Below are positions 1 through 8,394 of a stretch of 54,329 nt of DNA, piece after piece. Source of the stretch: Paracoccaceae bacterium (GTDB lineage: Bacteria > Pseudomonadota > Alphaproteobacteria > Rhodobacterales > Rhodobacteraceae). A program made the position numbers and the translations under genes. Every line of letters starts with the position of its first letter. The first letter of the stretch is position 1. The notes under the pieces were generated by a model. The model did not search any database and was not told where the DNA came from. It saw only the letters and a list, made by a program, of their open reading frames with translations. The stretch spans positions 1 to 54,329 of the forward strand of contig JAAELR010000178.1 of assembly GCA_024226455.1 (NCBI GenBank), given 5' to 3'.

Positions 1-3
1 CGC

Positions 4-615
4 TCAAGCGCCATAACCGCCCCAACGCATCAGCCCCGCACATCCCGAAACCGAAGCCACCCCCAGCCGGTTGAATCCGCCCAAAAACAGGGGCGTCATG
101 AATAATCCGGGTAGTACCAGCGCATGGCTGGCCTGGCTTATCTGCAATTTCAGACTGGTTGTCTCTTGAATGAGCTGACGTCTGTCGACGACCAGTTCCC
201 TTAATTTACTCAAAAACTTAGGTGCCGGTGGCGTGGCATCCGGCTGGAGCATGGCTGCAAAGCGTGCAAGGACGGATGCATCAATTGCATCTGTTTTGGC
301 CAGTTCTCCAAGCGCCTGAGCAAATCTCCGGCTCCGGTATGGGTTCAAAACGGCGACTGAGATGCCCACAGAATGAAGTTTTTCGTGTACGAGACTGTGG
401 AATTTTCCTGTAGCTTCGACCGCGATCAGTTCTGCTTTGTGGTCGGTAAACCAATTTGTGAGTTGAGCGATCCCCATCCGGTCATTGTGAACCGAGAAGC
501 TCTTCCCCAAAGGATGGATATGAGCATCAAGCCTGTTCTTGCTGACGTCGACGCCGCCAAATTGTATGGTTCTGTAGGGTCGTGCGGGAATTATCTGGTT
601 TTGCATACGGGACAT
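4..615 (-). pseudogene. IS110-family transposase, 3'-truncated
   Basis: The first ~165 residues form the DEDD RuvC-like catalytic domain of IS110-family DNA transposases. All four acidic positions are visible: GVDVSK near the start, the Glu of AVEATGKFH, and the two Asp of KTDAIDASVLARF. The start at 615 has an AAAGGGA ribosome site 8 bases upstream. After residue ~166 the sequence stops resembling the family. The remaining ~37 residues are unrelated and run to a stop at position 4, so the C-terminal Transposase_20 domain (with its catalytic Ser) is absent; intact members exceed 300 residues. I read this as a disrupted, immobile copy. The break lies near position 115, and the bases to its left probably belong to another element or gene outside the window. 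Confidence 0.8.
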
Positions 616-977
616 CTGAGATTCCCTTTCATCTGTTCAGATTAGTTTCTGTGCGCTGCCCGGTCAGGTTAACTCTCGGCCCTTTTGGCCCGTGGATAAA
701 CGACCCAGACAGCGCCTTCAGAGTGGAACGGCCACTCCGCTCTGAAGACAGCAATCAAAACCAGAAAAAGCTGCAAGTGAAACATATAAATGGAAAAGGA
801 GTTCCGAACGCGGATCTCGGCAAGCTGCTTGTCTGGTCGTTTGCTGCCGGATTCCCGCAAGAAGCTGATGGTGTCGGTTCTGAGCCGCGTGCACGAGACC
901 ACTACGTCGAAATCCTGACGCTTTGGCGCCGGGAACGTCGCGCGGGTGCGCACGGTGCCCTGCTAGATCTCTCTGGT
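616..977. other. Intergenic region, 5' flank of the IS110 remnant
   Basis: I find no convincing gene in these 362 bases. The part next to the transposase start would be the non-coding left end of an IS110 element. It contains self-complementary stretches such as GGCCCTTTTGGCC around 680-692 and TTCAGAGTGG/CCACTCCGCTCTGAA around 717-747. A 42-codon frame at 790-918 has no ribosome site and was not called. The right part is the 3' flank of the acyl-CoA synthetase gene. Confidence 0.5.
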
Positions 978-2606
978 CTAAACCGCCCGGGCCGCCTCGC
1001 GTAGCTGGAATTTCTGGATCTTGCCGGTCGAGGTCTTGGGCAATTCGCCGAACACCACGCGTTTGGGCGTCTTGAAACCGGCCAGCCGCTGGCGGGCGAA
1101 GGCGATCAGTTCGGCCTCGTCCACCGATTGGCCGTCTTTCAACTCGACAAACGCGCACGGCACCTCGCCCCATTTGTCGTCGGGTTTGGCCACCACCGCG
1201 CAGAGCGATACCGCCGGGTGGTGCATCAGCGCGCCCTCGACCTCGACCGAACTGACGTTCTCGCCGCCCGAGATGATGATGTCCTTGGCGCGATCAGTGA
1301 TCTGGATATAGCCATCGGCATCCTGATGCGCGATGTCGCCGGAGTGGAAATAGCCGCCCGAAAAGGCCTCTTCGGTGGAGTGCGGGTTTTTCAGGTAGCC
1401 TTTCATCACCGAGTTGCCGCGGATCATGATCTCACCCTGGCTGGCGCCGTCCATCGGCACCTGCTGCATGGTTTCTGGGTCCAGAACGGTGATGCTCTCC
1501 ATCATCGGAAACGCTACGCCCTGGCGGGATTTCAAAGCTGCGATCTCGGCCTGTTCACGGCCCTCCCAAGCGTCGTCCCAGATGCATTCTGTGACGTGGC
1601 CGTAGGTTTCGGTCAGCCCGTAGACATGGGTGATGTTGAAACCCAGCTTTTCGATTGCCGCCAGCGTGGCGGCGGCGGGGGGGGCGCCAGCGGTGAAGAC
1701 CTCGACCGTGTGATCGAAGGCGCGGCGCACTTCGTCCGGCGCGTTGACGATGGCGTTCAGCACGATGGGCGCGCCGCCGAAATGAGTGACGCCCTCGTCG
1801 GCGATAGCGTCATAGATGTTTGCTGCCGAGACGTCGCGGCAGCAGACCACGGTGCCGCCCAGTACCGGCATCATCCAGGTGTGGTTCCAGCCATTGCAGT
1901 GAAACAGCGGCACGATGGTCAGGAATTTCGGGTGCAGCACCATGCGCCACGAGATCACCGTCCCCATGGTCATCAGATAGGCTCCACGGTGGTGATAGAC
2001 CACGCCCTTGGGCCGCCCCGTGGTGCCCGATGTGTAGTTGAGTGCCAGGCTCTCCCATTCGTCCTGAGGCATGAGCCATGAGTACCCGGCGTCGCCGCCG
2101 GCCAGGAAGTCTTCGTATTCGGGGTATCTGCCGCTGGCTGGATACCCGGCCTGCGGATCGGCCACCTCGATGATCTGCGGGCCGTCACCCTGCATGGCAT
2201 TGATGGCCGCCTCGGCGAGACCCAGGAAAGCGGTATCGACCAGTAAGGCCTTGGCCTCACCATGGTCGAAGATATAGGCCACCGTGTCTGTATCGAGCCG
2301 GATGTTGATCGTGTTCAGCACGGCGCCGCAGGCGGGCACGCCGAAATGCGCTTCGGCCTGGGCCGGGATATTGGGCAGGATCGTCGCTACCACTTCGCCG
2401 GGCTGCACGCCGATTCCGGCCAGCGCCGATGCCAGCCGCGAGCAGCGGGCGTGGTATTGGGCGTAGTTGACCCTGTGGCTGCCATAGACCACGGCCTCTT
2501 TGATCGGAAAGACAGCGGCGGCACGGGCCAGATGGCTTAGCGGCGTCAGCGGTACACAATTGGCACCGCGTTTTTCCAGTCCGGATTCGTCGGTCAGCCA
2601 TCCCAT
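978..2606 (-). CDS. Acyl-CoA synthetase (AMP-forming)
   Basis: A 542-residue member of the ANL adenylating superfamily, predicted to activate a carboxylic acid to its CoA thioester through an acyl-AMP. Visible motifs are the P-loop YTSGTTGRPKG, the GLTETYGH adenine-binding segment, the YFHSGDIA region and the C-terminal ISGGENVSSVEVE with a late TGKIQK lysine. I chose ATG 2606 because GGGGGGA lies about 8 bases upstream; the open frame extends further but without a ribosome site. The gene diverges from the EamA transporter across 92 bases. The substrate cannot be read from sequence; relatives act on short- or medium-chain fatty acids. The nearby beta-oxidation genes make a fatty or methylthio acid a reasonable guess. 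Confidence 0.9.
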   Translation of the reverse strand: MGWLTDESGLEKRGANCVPLTPLSHLARAAAVFPIKEAVVYGSHRVNYAQYHARCSRLASALAGIGVQPGEVVATILPNIPAQAEAHFGVPACGAVLNTINIRLDTDTVAYIFDHGEAKALLVDTAFLGLAEAAINAMQGDGPQIIEVADPQAGYPASGRYPEYEDFLAGGDAGYSWLMPQDEWESLALNYTSGTTGRPKGVVYHHRGAYLMTMGTVISWRMVLHPKFLTIVPLFHCNGWNHTWMMPVLGGTVVCCRDVSAANIYDAIADEGVTHFGGAPIVLNAIVNAPDEVRRAFDHTVEVFTAGAPPAAATLAAIEKLGFNITHVYGLTETYGHVTECIWDDAWEGREQAEIAALKSRQGVAFPMMESITVLDPETMQQVPMDGASQGEIMIRGNSVMKGYLKNPHSTEEAFSGGYFHSGDIAHQDADGYIQITDRAKDIIISGGENVSSVEVEGALMHHPAVSLCAVVAKPDDKWGEVPCAFVELKDGQSVDEAELIAFARQRLAGFKTPKRVVFGELPKTSTGKIQKFQLREAARAV

Positions 2607-2698
2607 GTCGTATCCCCCCTGCGGTTGTCGCGAACGAGCTTGAGTATGAAGCCGGAATTTGCGGAAAGATATAGAACAAATCCGACGAGGCAGGCCCC

Positions 2699-3640
2699 AT
2701 GCACGGCACCGCAACCGATCACCCCGTTCAGGCGGCGCTTTGCGTTTTTGCCGGTATGGGTGTGATCGGACTGATGGACAACCTGATCCCGCTGATCGCC
2801 GCCGAGGCGGGGCTGTGGCAGCTTCATGCCACGCGCACGGGTTTGGCGCTGCCGCTGATGGGGCTGGTGGCGTGGGTCACCGGCTGGCGGCTATGGCCGC
2901 GGCGGTTCTGGCCGGTGGCAGGGCGCAGCCTGGTGCTGGGCGCTTCGATGATGATCTATTTCGGTTGCCTTGCCTTCATGCCGATCGGCGTGGTGGTAGC
3001 GGGGCTGTTCACCGCGCCGATCTTCGTGCTGATCCTGTCGGCGCTGGTATGGCGCAAACCGGTGGGCTCGCGGCGTTGGGCGGCCGCACTGGGCGGTTTT
3101 GCCGGTGTCCTGGTTGTGATTCGTGCCGGAGGCGGCGCTGACGGCGGATTTGAACCGGTGATGGCGCTGCCGGTGCTGGCCGGGGCGCTATATGCCGTTG
3201 CCGCGATCGGTACGCGGGCCTGGTGTGAGGGGGAAAGCGCACTGACCATGACCGCCGGCGTGTTCGTCGCGCTGGGGCTGCTGGGGCTGGGCGGGCTTTT
3301 TGCCGTTGCCGGTGCGGACCCGGCGGCCAGCGGGTTTGTGTTGCGTCCGGCGGCGGTGCCTACGGGGGCGTTTCTTGGCTGGACGGCAGTGCACGCGGTG
3401 GGGGCGGGGGTTGGCGTGGCTTTGCTGGTGCGCGGCTATCAGTTGGGTGAGGCATCGTACGTGGCGATCTATGAATACTCGCTGATGATTTTCGCTACCG
3501 CCTGGGCCTGGGTGCTGTGGCGCGATCTGCCCGGTTTGGGCGGGGCTGTGGGCATGGCGATGATCGTCGCCTCGGGGGCGGTGATCTCTTTGCGAAGCGC
3601 GCGGCGCGACCGGGCCGACATTCTGGAACGGCGTGGATGA
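2699..3640 (+). CDS. DMT-family (EamA) transporter
   Basis: A 313-residue hydrophobic protein with about ten membrane segments arranged as two EamA repeats (roughly residues 12-142 and 155-300). This is typical of drug/metabolite transporter family inner-membrane exporters. The start at 2699 has GACGAGG about 8 bases upstream. It is transcribed away from the acyl-CoA synthetase. A short basic tail (RSARRDRADILERRG) ends in the cytoplasm. The substrate is unknown; family members export amino acids, metabolites or drugs. A GC-rich hairpin follows at 3690-3716. Confidence 0.88.
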   Translation: MHGTATDHPVQAALCVFAGMGVIGLMDNLIPLIAAEAGLWQLHATRTGLALPLMGLVAWVTGWRLWPRRFWPVAGRSLVLGASMMIYFGCLAFMPIGVVVAGLFTAPIFVLILSALVWRKPVGSRRWAAALGGFAGVLVVIRAGGGADGGFEPVMALPVLAGALYAVAAIGTRAWCEGESALTMTAGVFVALGLLGLGGLFAVAGADPAASGFVLRPAAVPTGAFLGWTAVHAVGAGVGVALLVRGYQLGEASYVAIYEYSLMIFATAWAWVLWRDLPGLGGAVGMAMIVASGAVISLRSARRDRADILERRG

Positions 3641-3682
3641 CGGGCTGCTCATCAAGCCCTGGCGGGCTTTCCTCGCGAGGGG

Positions 3683-3716
3683 AAAAAAAGGCGCTCGCGA
3701 GGGCTCGGCGAGCGCC
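3683..3716. terminator. Terminator-like hairpin after the EamA gene
   Basis: GGCGCTCGC at 3690-3698 pairs perfectly with GCGAGCGCC at 3708-3716 around a 9-base loop. Seven A precede the stem, so on the minus strand this is a canonical intrinsic terminator with a T7 tract. On the plus strand a T5 tract follows about 12 bases later (near 3730). Its placement between two plus-strand genes suggests it ends EamA transcription or blocks antisense transcription. Confidence 0.6.
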
Positions 3717-3767
3717 TGATGGCAGAAGGTTTTTGTCCCGGTCCGCAAACCGCGATAGGATTTGCCC

Positions 3768-4415
3768 ATGATCATCTCGCCCGGTCGCAACTATATCTTT
3801 GTCCACGTCCCCAAGACCGGCGGCACCGCGCTGAGCCTGGCGCTGGAGGCGCGGGCGATGAAGGATGACATCCTTATCGGCGACACGCCCAAGGCAAAAC
3901 AGCGCAAACGGCGGCTAAAGGGCGTCCGGACCGCCGGCAAGCTCTGGAAGCATTCGACCCTGGCAGATATCGATGGGCTGGTGTCGCCGGAAGAGCTGGA
4001 CGACATGCTGCTTTTCACTTTGGTGCGCAATCCCTGGGACCGGATGGTCAGCTATTACCATTGGCTGACGGCGCAAAGCTTCGACCATCCCGTCGTGGCC
4101 CTGTCGAAAGAGACGGATTTCGCCGGTTTCATCGCGCACCCGATGATCCGCGCCTCATTTCGGGGATGGCCCTGCCGGTCCTACATGCGCGATAGCCGGG
4201 GTCTGCAGCGCCCGGCGCTCTATATCCGCCTGGAAAACCTGCGGGAGGATATCGAACCGCTTGAGAGGCATCTGGGCTTTCGGCTTGACGACATCCCGCA
4301 TGCCAACCGGTCAGAACGGCGGCCGGATTATCGTTCGTATTTCACGGACGATTCGGCGCAACTGATCGCCGACATGTGCCGCGAAGATATCACGCAGTTC
4401 GGATACAGCTTCTGA
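3768..4415 (+). CDS. Sulfotransferase family 2 protein
   Basis: A 215-residue PAPS-dependent sulfotransferase-like protein. The 5'-phosphosulfate-binding motif FVHVPKTGGTAL lies at residues ~11-22 and the 3'-phosphate-binding motif LVRNPWDRMVSYYH at ~84-97. These are the two hallmark elements of the family. The start ATG 3768 is preferred over TTG 3762 because GATAGGA sits 7 bases upstream. No signal peptide or membrane segment is visible, so it is probably cytoplasmic and acts on a precursor of a surface glycan or lipid. The acceptor cannot be inferred. A second, distant sulfotransferase gene lies at 31362-32180. Confidence 0.85.
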   Translation: MIISPGRNYIFVHVPKTGGTALSLALEARAMKDDILIGDTPKAKQRKRRLKGVRTAGKLWKHSTLADIDGLVSPEELDDMLLFTLVRNPWDRMVSYYHWLTAQSFDHPVVALSKETDFAGFIAHPMIRASFRGWPCRSYMRDSRGLQRPALYIRLENLREDIEPLERHLGFRLDDIPHANRSERRPDYRSYFTDDSAQLIADMCREDITQFGYSF

Positions 4416-4589
4416 GCCGCCTGATTGTGTCGCAAGCATCGTCAATCTTTTGTTAACCGCCGGAAATACCGCTGAGGGCTGGAAAGTGCCCTGAATTGGT
4501 CTTGGTTAGGTCGAACCGGGGGCACTCGAATCACGCCATGTCAGGTCATCGAGCAGTCCAAAACGAAACACGCACCGGTGGAGATGCAC

Positions 4590-5294
4590 ATGTTTGGACT
4601 GAAGACGAAAACGACCGGCGGAACGACACGGCACAATCGGCAGCAGACCGAAGGCCCGACCGCCAACCAACAAAACCCCAGGACCACGGGGCTCGCCTCT
4701 GGCATGGTGACCGGCACGCGTGTCGCTACCGCCATGGGATGGCGCCCGGTCGAGGCGATCGCCGAGGGCGATCTGGTCCTGACCTTCGATCGTGGCCTGC
4801 AGCCTGTCCGCACTGTGATCCGCGGGTCGCACTGGGACGCCGCCAGCGCCTGCCCGCAGACGCTATGGCCGCTCTGCGTTCCCGCCGGAACACTGGGCAA
4901 CCGCCAGGCGCTGCTGCTGCTGCCTGAACAGCCGGTGATGATCGAAAGCGACATGGCCGACATGCTCTTTGGCGAACCCTTTCCGTTGATCGCCGCGGCA
5001 GAGCTGGACGGGTTCCGTGGAATTCAGCGGGTACATCCGGGCCCCGGGCTCGGGGTGGTGCAACTGCAGTTTGACCAGGACGAGGTGGTGTTCGCCGCCG
5101 ATGGTGCGATGCTGCTCTGCGCCGGCCAATGCGCCGTCGAGATGGCTGCACTGGCTCATGGGCCCGCTCATGACGGGTATGAAACGTTGTCGGGCGTCGA
5201 GGTCGAAATGCTGGTGGACTGTCTGCACTCTGACGTCGCCTTTTCCAGCTCGTGGAGCCAGGGAGCCGGTGCACCGGCACAGTGCGCTGCCTGA
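4590..5294 (+). CDS. Hint_2 domain protein lacking the autocatalytic cysteine
   Basis: A 234-residue protein whose residues ~35-200 match the Hint_2 fold common in Rhodobacteraceae (GTRVATAMGWRPVEAIAEGD, then LVLTFDRGLQPVRTV). The start ATG 4590 has GGTGGAG 7 bases upstream; ATG 4584 and GTG 4578 are in frame but poorly placed. Active Hint domains begin with a nucleophilic Cys or Ser at a block such as CFTPGT. Here the block reads SGMVTGT, and no terminal His-Asn pair is seen. Self-splicing or cleavage is therefore unlikely. The N-terminal ~30 residues are polar and low in complexity. Function unknown; related proteins often accompany secreted calcium-binding proteins. Confidence 0.75.
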   Translation: MFGLKTKTTGGTTRHNRQQTEGPTANQQNPRTTGLASGMVTGTRVATAMGWRPVEAIAEGDLVLTFDRGLQPVRTVIRGSHWDAASACPQTLWPLCVPAGTLGNRQALLLLPEQPVMIESDMADMLFGEPFPLIAAAELDGFRGIQRVHPGPGLGVVQLQFDQDEVVFAADGAMLLCAGQCAVEMAALAHGPAHDGYETLSGVEVEMLVDCLHSDVAFSSSWSQGAGAPAQCAA

Positions 5295-5412
5295 CCTGGC
5301 GCTCAGAGACTACAAGGTTTTCCCCGACCGGGCTGTCGATCCCCGCCCCCAACTTCGATAGCCCGGACTACTTTGAAAACAACCCTTTTCAACAAGATCT
5401 TTCGTTGCCCAG

Positions 5413-5442
5413 ACTGCCCGAGCCCCGCCCGGCCCGGGCAGT
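5413..5442. terminator. Possible bidirectional terminator hairpin
   Basis: ACTGCCCG (5413-5420) and CGGGCAGT (5435-5442) form an 8-base stem between the convergent ends of the Hint gene and fadJ. A short T-rich run (CACCCTTT) follows on the plus strand, and there is no T tract on the minus strand. The convergent position favours a terminator role. Confidence 0.35.
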
Positions 5443-5462
5443 CACCCTTTCGGGCGTCCCGT

Positions 5463-7661
5463 TCAGGCGGCTTTGGCTCCGTCATCGAACCTGCCATAGA
5501 AACTCTGGCCCCTGGCGGCGATGTCGCGCAGCAGGTCGGGGGCGGCAAAGCGGGGGCCGTGCTGCGCGGTCAGGTCGTCGCAGATCTGAACCGCGCTTTC
5601 GGCACCGATCATGTCTAGCCAGCTGAAAGGCCCACCCGACCAGGGCGCAAACCCCCAGCCCAGAATGGCGCCCACGTCACCCTCGCGGATGTCCATCAGC
5701 ACGCCATCCTCCTTGGCGCGCACCGCTTCGAGCACCTGTGCCATCATCAGCCGGTGCTGCACCTGGGTGACATCGGGTTGATCGGTGGCGGCGGGGTACC
5801 TGTCGGCCAGGGTCTGCGACAGCCCGCTGCGCTTGCCGGTCTGGTCATAGTCGTAGAACCCCGCCATGGCCTTGCGGCCCAGCCTGCCCTCGGCCTCCAG
5901 CCAGAACAGCACCTCGTCAACTGCGTCATCGGGGTAGGCGTCGCCCATCGCCGCCCTGGTTGCCCGGGCGATCTTGGCGCCGAGGTCTATCGAGGTCTCG
6001 TCGACCAGTTGCAGCGGGCCCAGCGGGAACCCCAGCATCTTGGCGGCATTTTCGATCAGGGCAGGGGTCACGCCCTCGGCCACCATGCGAATGCCCTCGT
6101 TGATGTAGGGAATGATGCAGCGGTTGGCGTAAAAGAACCGCGCGTCGTTGACCACGATCGGGGTCTTTCGGATTTGCCGAACGTAATCAAGGGCTTTGGC
6201 GACGGCGCGGTCACCGGTTTCGTGGCCCTTGATGATCTCGACCAACATCATCTTCTCGACCGGGCTGAAGAAATGGATGCCGATGAACTGCTCTGGCCGG
6301 ACGCTGGCCTTGGCCAGATCGGTGATCGGCAGGGTCGAGGTGTTCGAGGCAAAGATGCAGTCTTCTCCGACGATGGTCTCTACTTTTCTGGTGATCTCGG
6401 CCTTGACACCGGGGTCTTCGAACACCGCCTCGACGATCAGGTCGCAACCCTTCAGCGCGTTGAGATCGGTGGTTGCGGTGATCAGGCCCATGACGGCCGC
6501 CTTCTTTTCAGGCGTCGCCTTGCGGCGCTGGATGCCCTTGTCCATGTAGGTCTCTGAATAGGCCAGACCCCGGTCGGCGGCCTCTTGTGCCTGGTCGATC
6601 AACACCACCTCGATACCGGCCATGGCCGAGACCAGAGAGATGCCGGCACCCATCATGCCAGCACCCAGGACCCCCACCTTTTTCACCGTCTGATCAGGTA
6701 CTTGCGGGCGATTGGCGCCCTTTTCCAACGCTCCCTTGTTGATGAAGAGCGAGCGGATCATGGCGCTGGATTCGGGGCGCAGAAGGACCGAAACGAAATG
6801 CCGCGCCTCGATCTTCAGCGCGGTGTCGAAGGGTACCAGCGCGCCCTCGTAAACCGCCGCCAGCAGCGCTTTGGCGGCGGGGTAGACGCCTTGGGTCTTG
6901 CCATGCACCATGGCTGCGGCGCCGATGAAGGTCATATAGCCCGCCGGGTGATAGGGCGTGCCGCCGGGCAACTTGTATCCCTTTGAATCCCAAGGCTTTA
7001 CAAGATCCGCGTCGGTGGCGTTCAGTACCCACTCGCGGGCCGCTGCGACCGGGTCGTCGGCGACCTCGTCGATCAGCCCTGCGCCCCTGGCCTTGGCCGG
7101 TGCCAGCGTCTTGCCTTCGAGCAGGTAGGGTGCGGCCGCCATGGCGCCCATCTTGCGCACCAGCCGGGTGGTGCCCCCGGCGCCGGGGAAGAGACCGACC
7201 TTGATCTCCGGCAGGCCGATTCTGGCCTTGGGATTGTCGGCCGAAAAGATCCGGTGACACGAAAGCGCCAGTTCATAGCCGATCCCCAGCGCCGTGCCGG
7301 GCAGGGCGCAAGCTATTGGTTTTCCACCCTTGCTTGTCTTGGGGTCCAGCCCTGCGCGTTCGATCTTGCGCAGAATCCCATGCATCTGCATGATGCCGTC
7401 AAACAGCCCCCTGGCTGGCTCGTCGCCGGCATCGTCGCGCATCCTGGCCAGCACGTTCAGGTCCATCCCGGCGGCGAAGCTGTCCTTGGCAGAGGTGATC
7501 ACGATGCCCCTGACTGCCTCGTCGGCCAGTGCGGAATCCACCTGACCGTCGAGCTGCCCGAGCCCCTCGAAAGACAGCACGTTCATCGACTTTCCGGGCA
7601 CGTCCCAGGTGATGGTGGCGACGCCATCGGCGTCGATGGCATAGGTGAACTCGGACATCAT
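5463..7661 (-). CDS. fadJ: FadJ-like enoyl-CoA hydratase / 3-hydroxyacyl-CoA dehydrogenase
   Basis: A 732-residue bifunctional beta-oxidation enzyme that hydrates trans-2-enoyl-CoA and then oxidises the 3-hydroxyacyl-CoA with NAD. Residues ~1-195 are a crotonase domain (oxyanion-forming AAGMDLNVL, and GLPEIKVGLFPGAGGT with its acidic residue). Residues ~325-500 are the Rossmann dehydrogenase domain (VGVLGAGMMGAGI, LIVEAVFED, ASNTSTLPI, IHFFSPVEKM), followed by the 3HCDH C-terminal domains to the end. The length is normal for FadJ. Two adjacent ATGs (7661 and 7658) share an AAGGA site. A strong terminator for the preceding operon lies at 7907-7929, so this gene probably has its own promoter in between. 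Confidence 0.95.
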   Translation of the reverse strand: MMSEFTYAIDADGVATITWDVPGKSMNVLSFEGLGQLDGQVDSALADEAVRGIVITSAKDSFAAGMDLNVLARMRDDAGDEPARGLFDGIMQMHGILRKIERAGLDPKTSKGGKPIACALPGTALGIGYELALSCHRIFSADNPKARIGLPEIKVGLFPGAGGTTRLVRKMGAMAAAPYLLEGKTLAPAKARGAGLIDEVADDPVAAAREWVLNATDADLVKPWDSKGYKLPGGTPYHPAGYMTFIGAAAMVHGKTQGVYPAAKALLAAVYEGALVPFDTALKIEARHFVSVLLRPESSAMIRSLFINKGALEKGANRPQVPDQTVKKVGVLGAGMMGAGISLVSAMAGIEVVLIDQAQEAADRGLAYSETYMDKGIQRRKATPEKKAAVMGLITATTDLNALKGCDLIVEAVFEDPGVKAEITRKVETIVGEDCIFASNTSTLPITDLAKASVRPEQFIGIHFFSPVEKMMLVEIIKGHETGDRAVAKALDYVRQIRKTPIVVNDARFFYANRCIIPYINEGIRMVAEGVTPALIENAAKMLGFPLGPLQLVDETSIDLGAKIARATRAAMGDAYPDDAVDEVLFWLEAEGRLGRKAMAGFYDYDQTGKRSGLSQTLADRYPAATDQPDVTQVQHRLMMAQVLEAVRAKEDGVLMDIREGDVGAILGWGFAPWSGGPFSWLDMIGAESAVQICDDLTAQHGPRFAAPDLLRDIAARGQSFYGRFDDGAKAA

Positions 7662-7906
7662 TCGGTTCCTTCAGGACGGGAAAAACAGGTGTCGGATGAG
7701 CTTCGGACTTTTGTCGGACTTCGGTCGGACCCCCAGAGGGTCATCGCCTGCCGTCCCGGCCCGGGCCGACAGGCGCCGGTTATTGCGGTTTCTGCCAGGG
7801 CGTACGGTCCTTGTGGAAGAACCGGCGTCCGCCGGCGTGGTGTACATATTCCAGGTCGATATCGGGGTAGTGCGCCCGGTCACAAGCGCGTTGAAGCTGC
7901 CGGGAC

Positions 7907-7929
7907 AAAAAGACCCGGTGCGCCGGGTC
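7907..7929 (-). terminator. Intrinsic terminator of the thiolase operon
   Basis: On the minus strand GACCCGG, loop CGCA and CCGGGTC form a perfect 7-base-pair hairpin followed immediately by TTTTTG. It begins 13 bases after the stop codon of the NTF2-like gene. This is the clearest rho-independent terminator in the window and separates the upstream operon from fadJ. Confidence 0.85.
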
Positions 7930-7941
7930 AGACTGGAGCGG

Positions 7942-8394
7942 TCAATAACGGCCATCGTCAGGTGTCTCTACTATGGAGCGGTCGGGCTGGATGTTGATCG
8001 GCCATTTCTTGGTATGCACCGGGCTTACCACGCTGGTCATCAGCCACCGGCCGTCTGCGGCACGCACCAGCGACATGGCCGACGGGAACGGGCCATAAAG
8101 CCGCTTGCCATGGCGCAGAATCTGCGTTTCCAGCCGCCCGGTCATCAGAGTGGGCCCGCATTCGCTGACGCCGCTGGCCAGGCGGATCAGGTGGGTCGCG
8201 CCTTCATTGCGCAGCATGTCCGCGTAACTCTCGAACCCGAATCGGTACTGCTCGGGCTCGGATACGATGGTAGTCGCCTTGTCGGTGATTACCACCAACG
8301 GATTTGCAACCATGGACATGTACAGGTCAAAGTCTTTCGTCATCAGCGCCTCGGCCACGTCGTCGAGATGCTTTTGAAAGATGTCGAGCATCAT
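7942..8394 (-). CDS. NTF2/SnoaL-like small protein
   Basis: A 150-residue protein (MLDIFQKHLDDVAEALMTKDFDLYMSMV at the N-terminus) with the helix-then-beta-sheet pattern of the cystatin-like NTF2/SnoaL fold. It has no signal peptide or membrane segment. Its ATG overlaps the thiolase stop as ATGA, so the two are probably translationally coupled, and a strong terminator follows directly. Members of this fold bind small hydrophobic ligands or act as isomerases or cyclases, but no catalytic residues can be assigned. A role linked to acyl-CoA handling is inferred only from the operon. The call rests on fold-like features rather than a clear motif. Confidence 0.65.
   Translation of the reverse strand: MMLDIFQKHLDDVAEALMTKDFDLYMSMVANPLVVITDKATTIVSEPEQYRFGFESYADMLRNEGATHLIRLASGVSECGPTLMTGRLETQILRHGKRLYGPFPSAMSLVRAADGRWLMTSVVSPVHTKKWPINIQPDRSIVETPDDGRY

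Noticed and set aside
790-918. 42-codon ORF upstream of the IS110 remnant
   Set aside because: Poor start context and no partner; likely non-coding end of the element or 3' flank.
4496-4590. GGTCGAACCGGGGG resembling a tRNA T-arm
   Set aside because: No acceptor or anticodon stem matches around it.
7780-7944. Open frame continuing in the same frame after the NTF2-like stop, encoding a protein-like string including HYPDIDLEYVHHAGG
   Set aside because: A perfect intrinsic terminator (7907-7929) lies inside it and there is no ATG or ribosome site; most likely chance openness.
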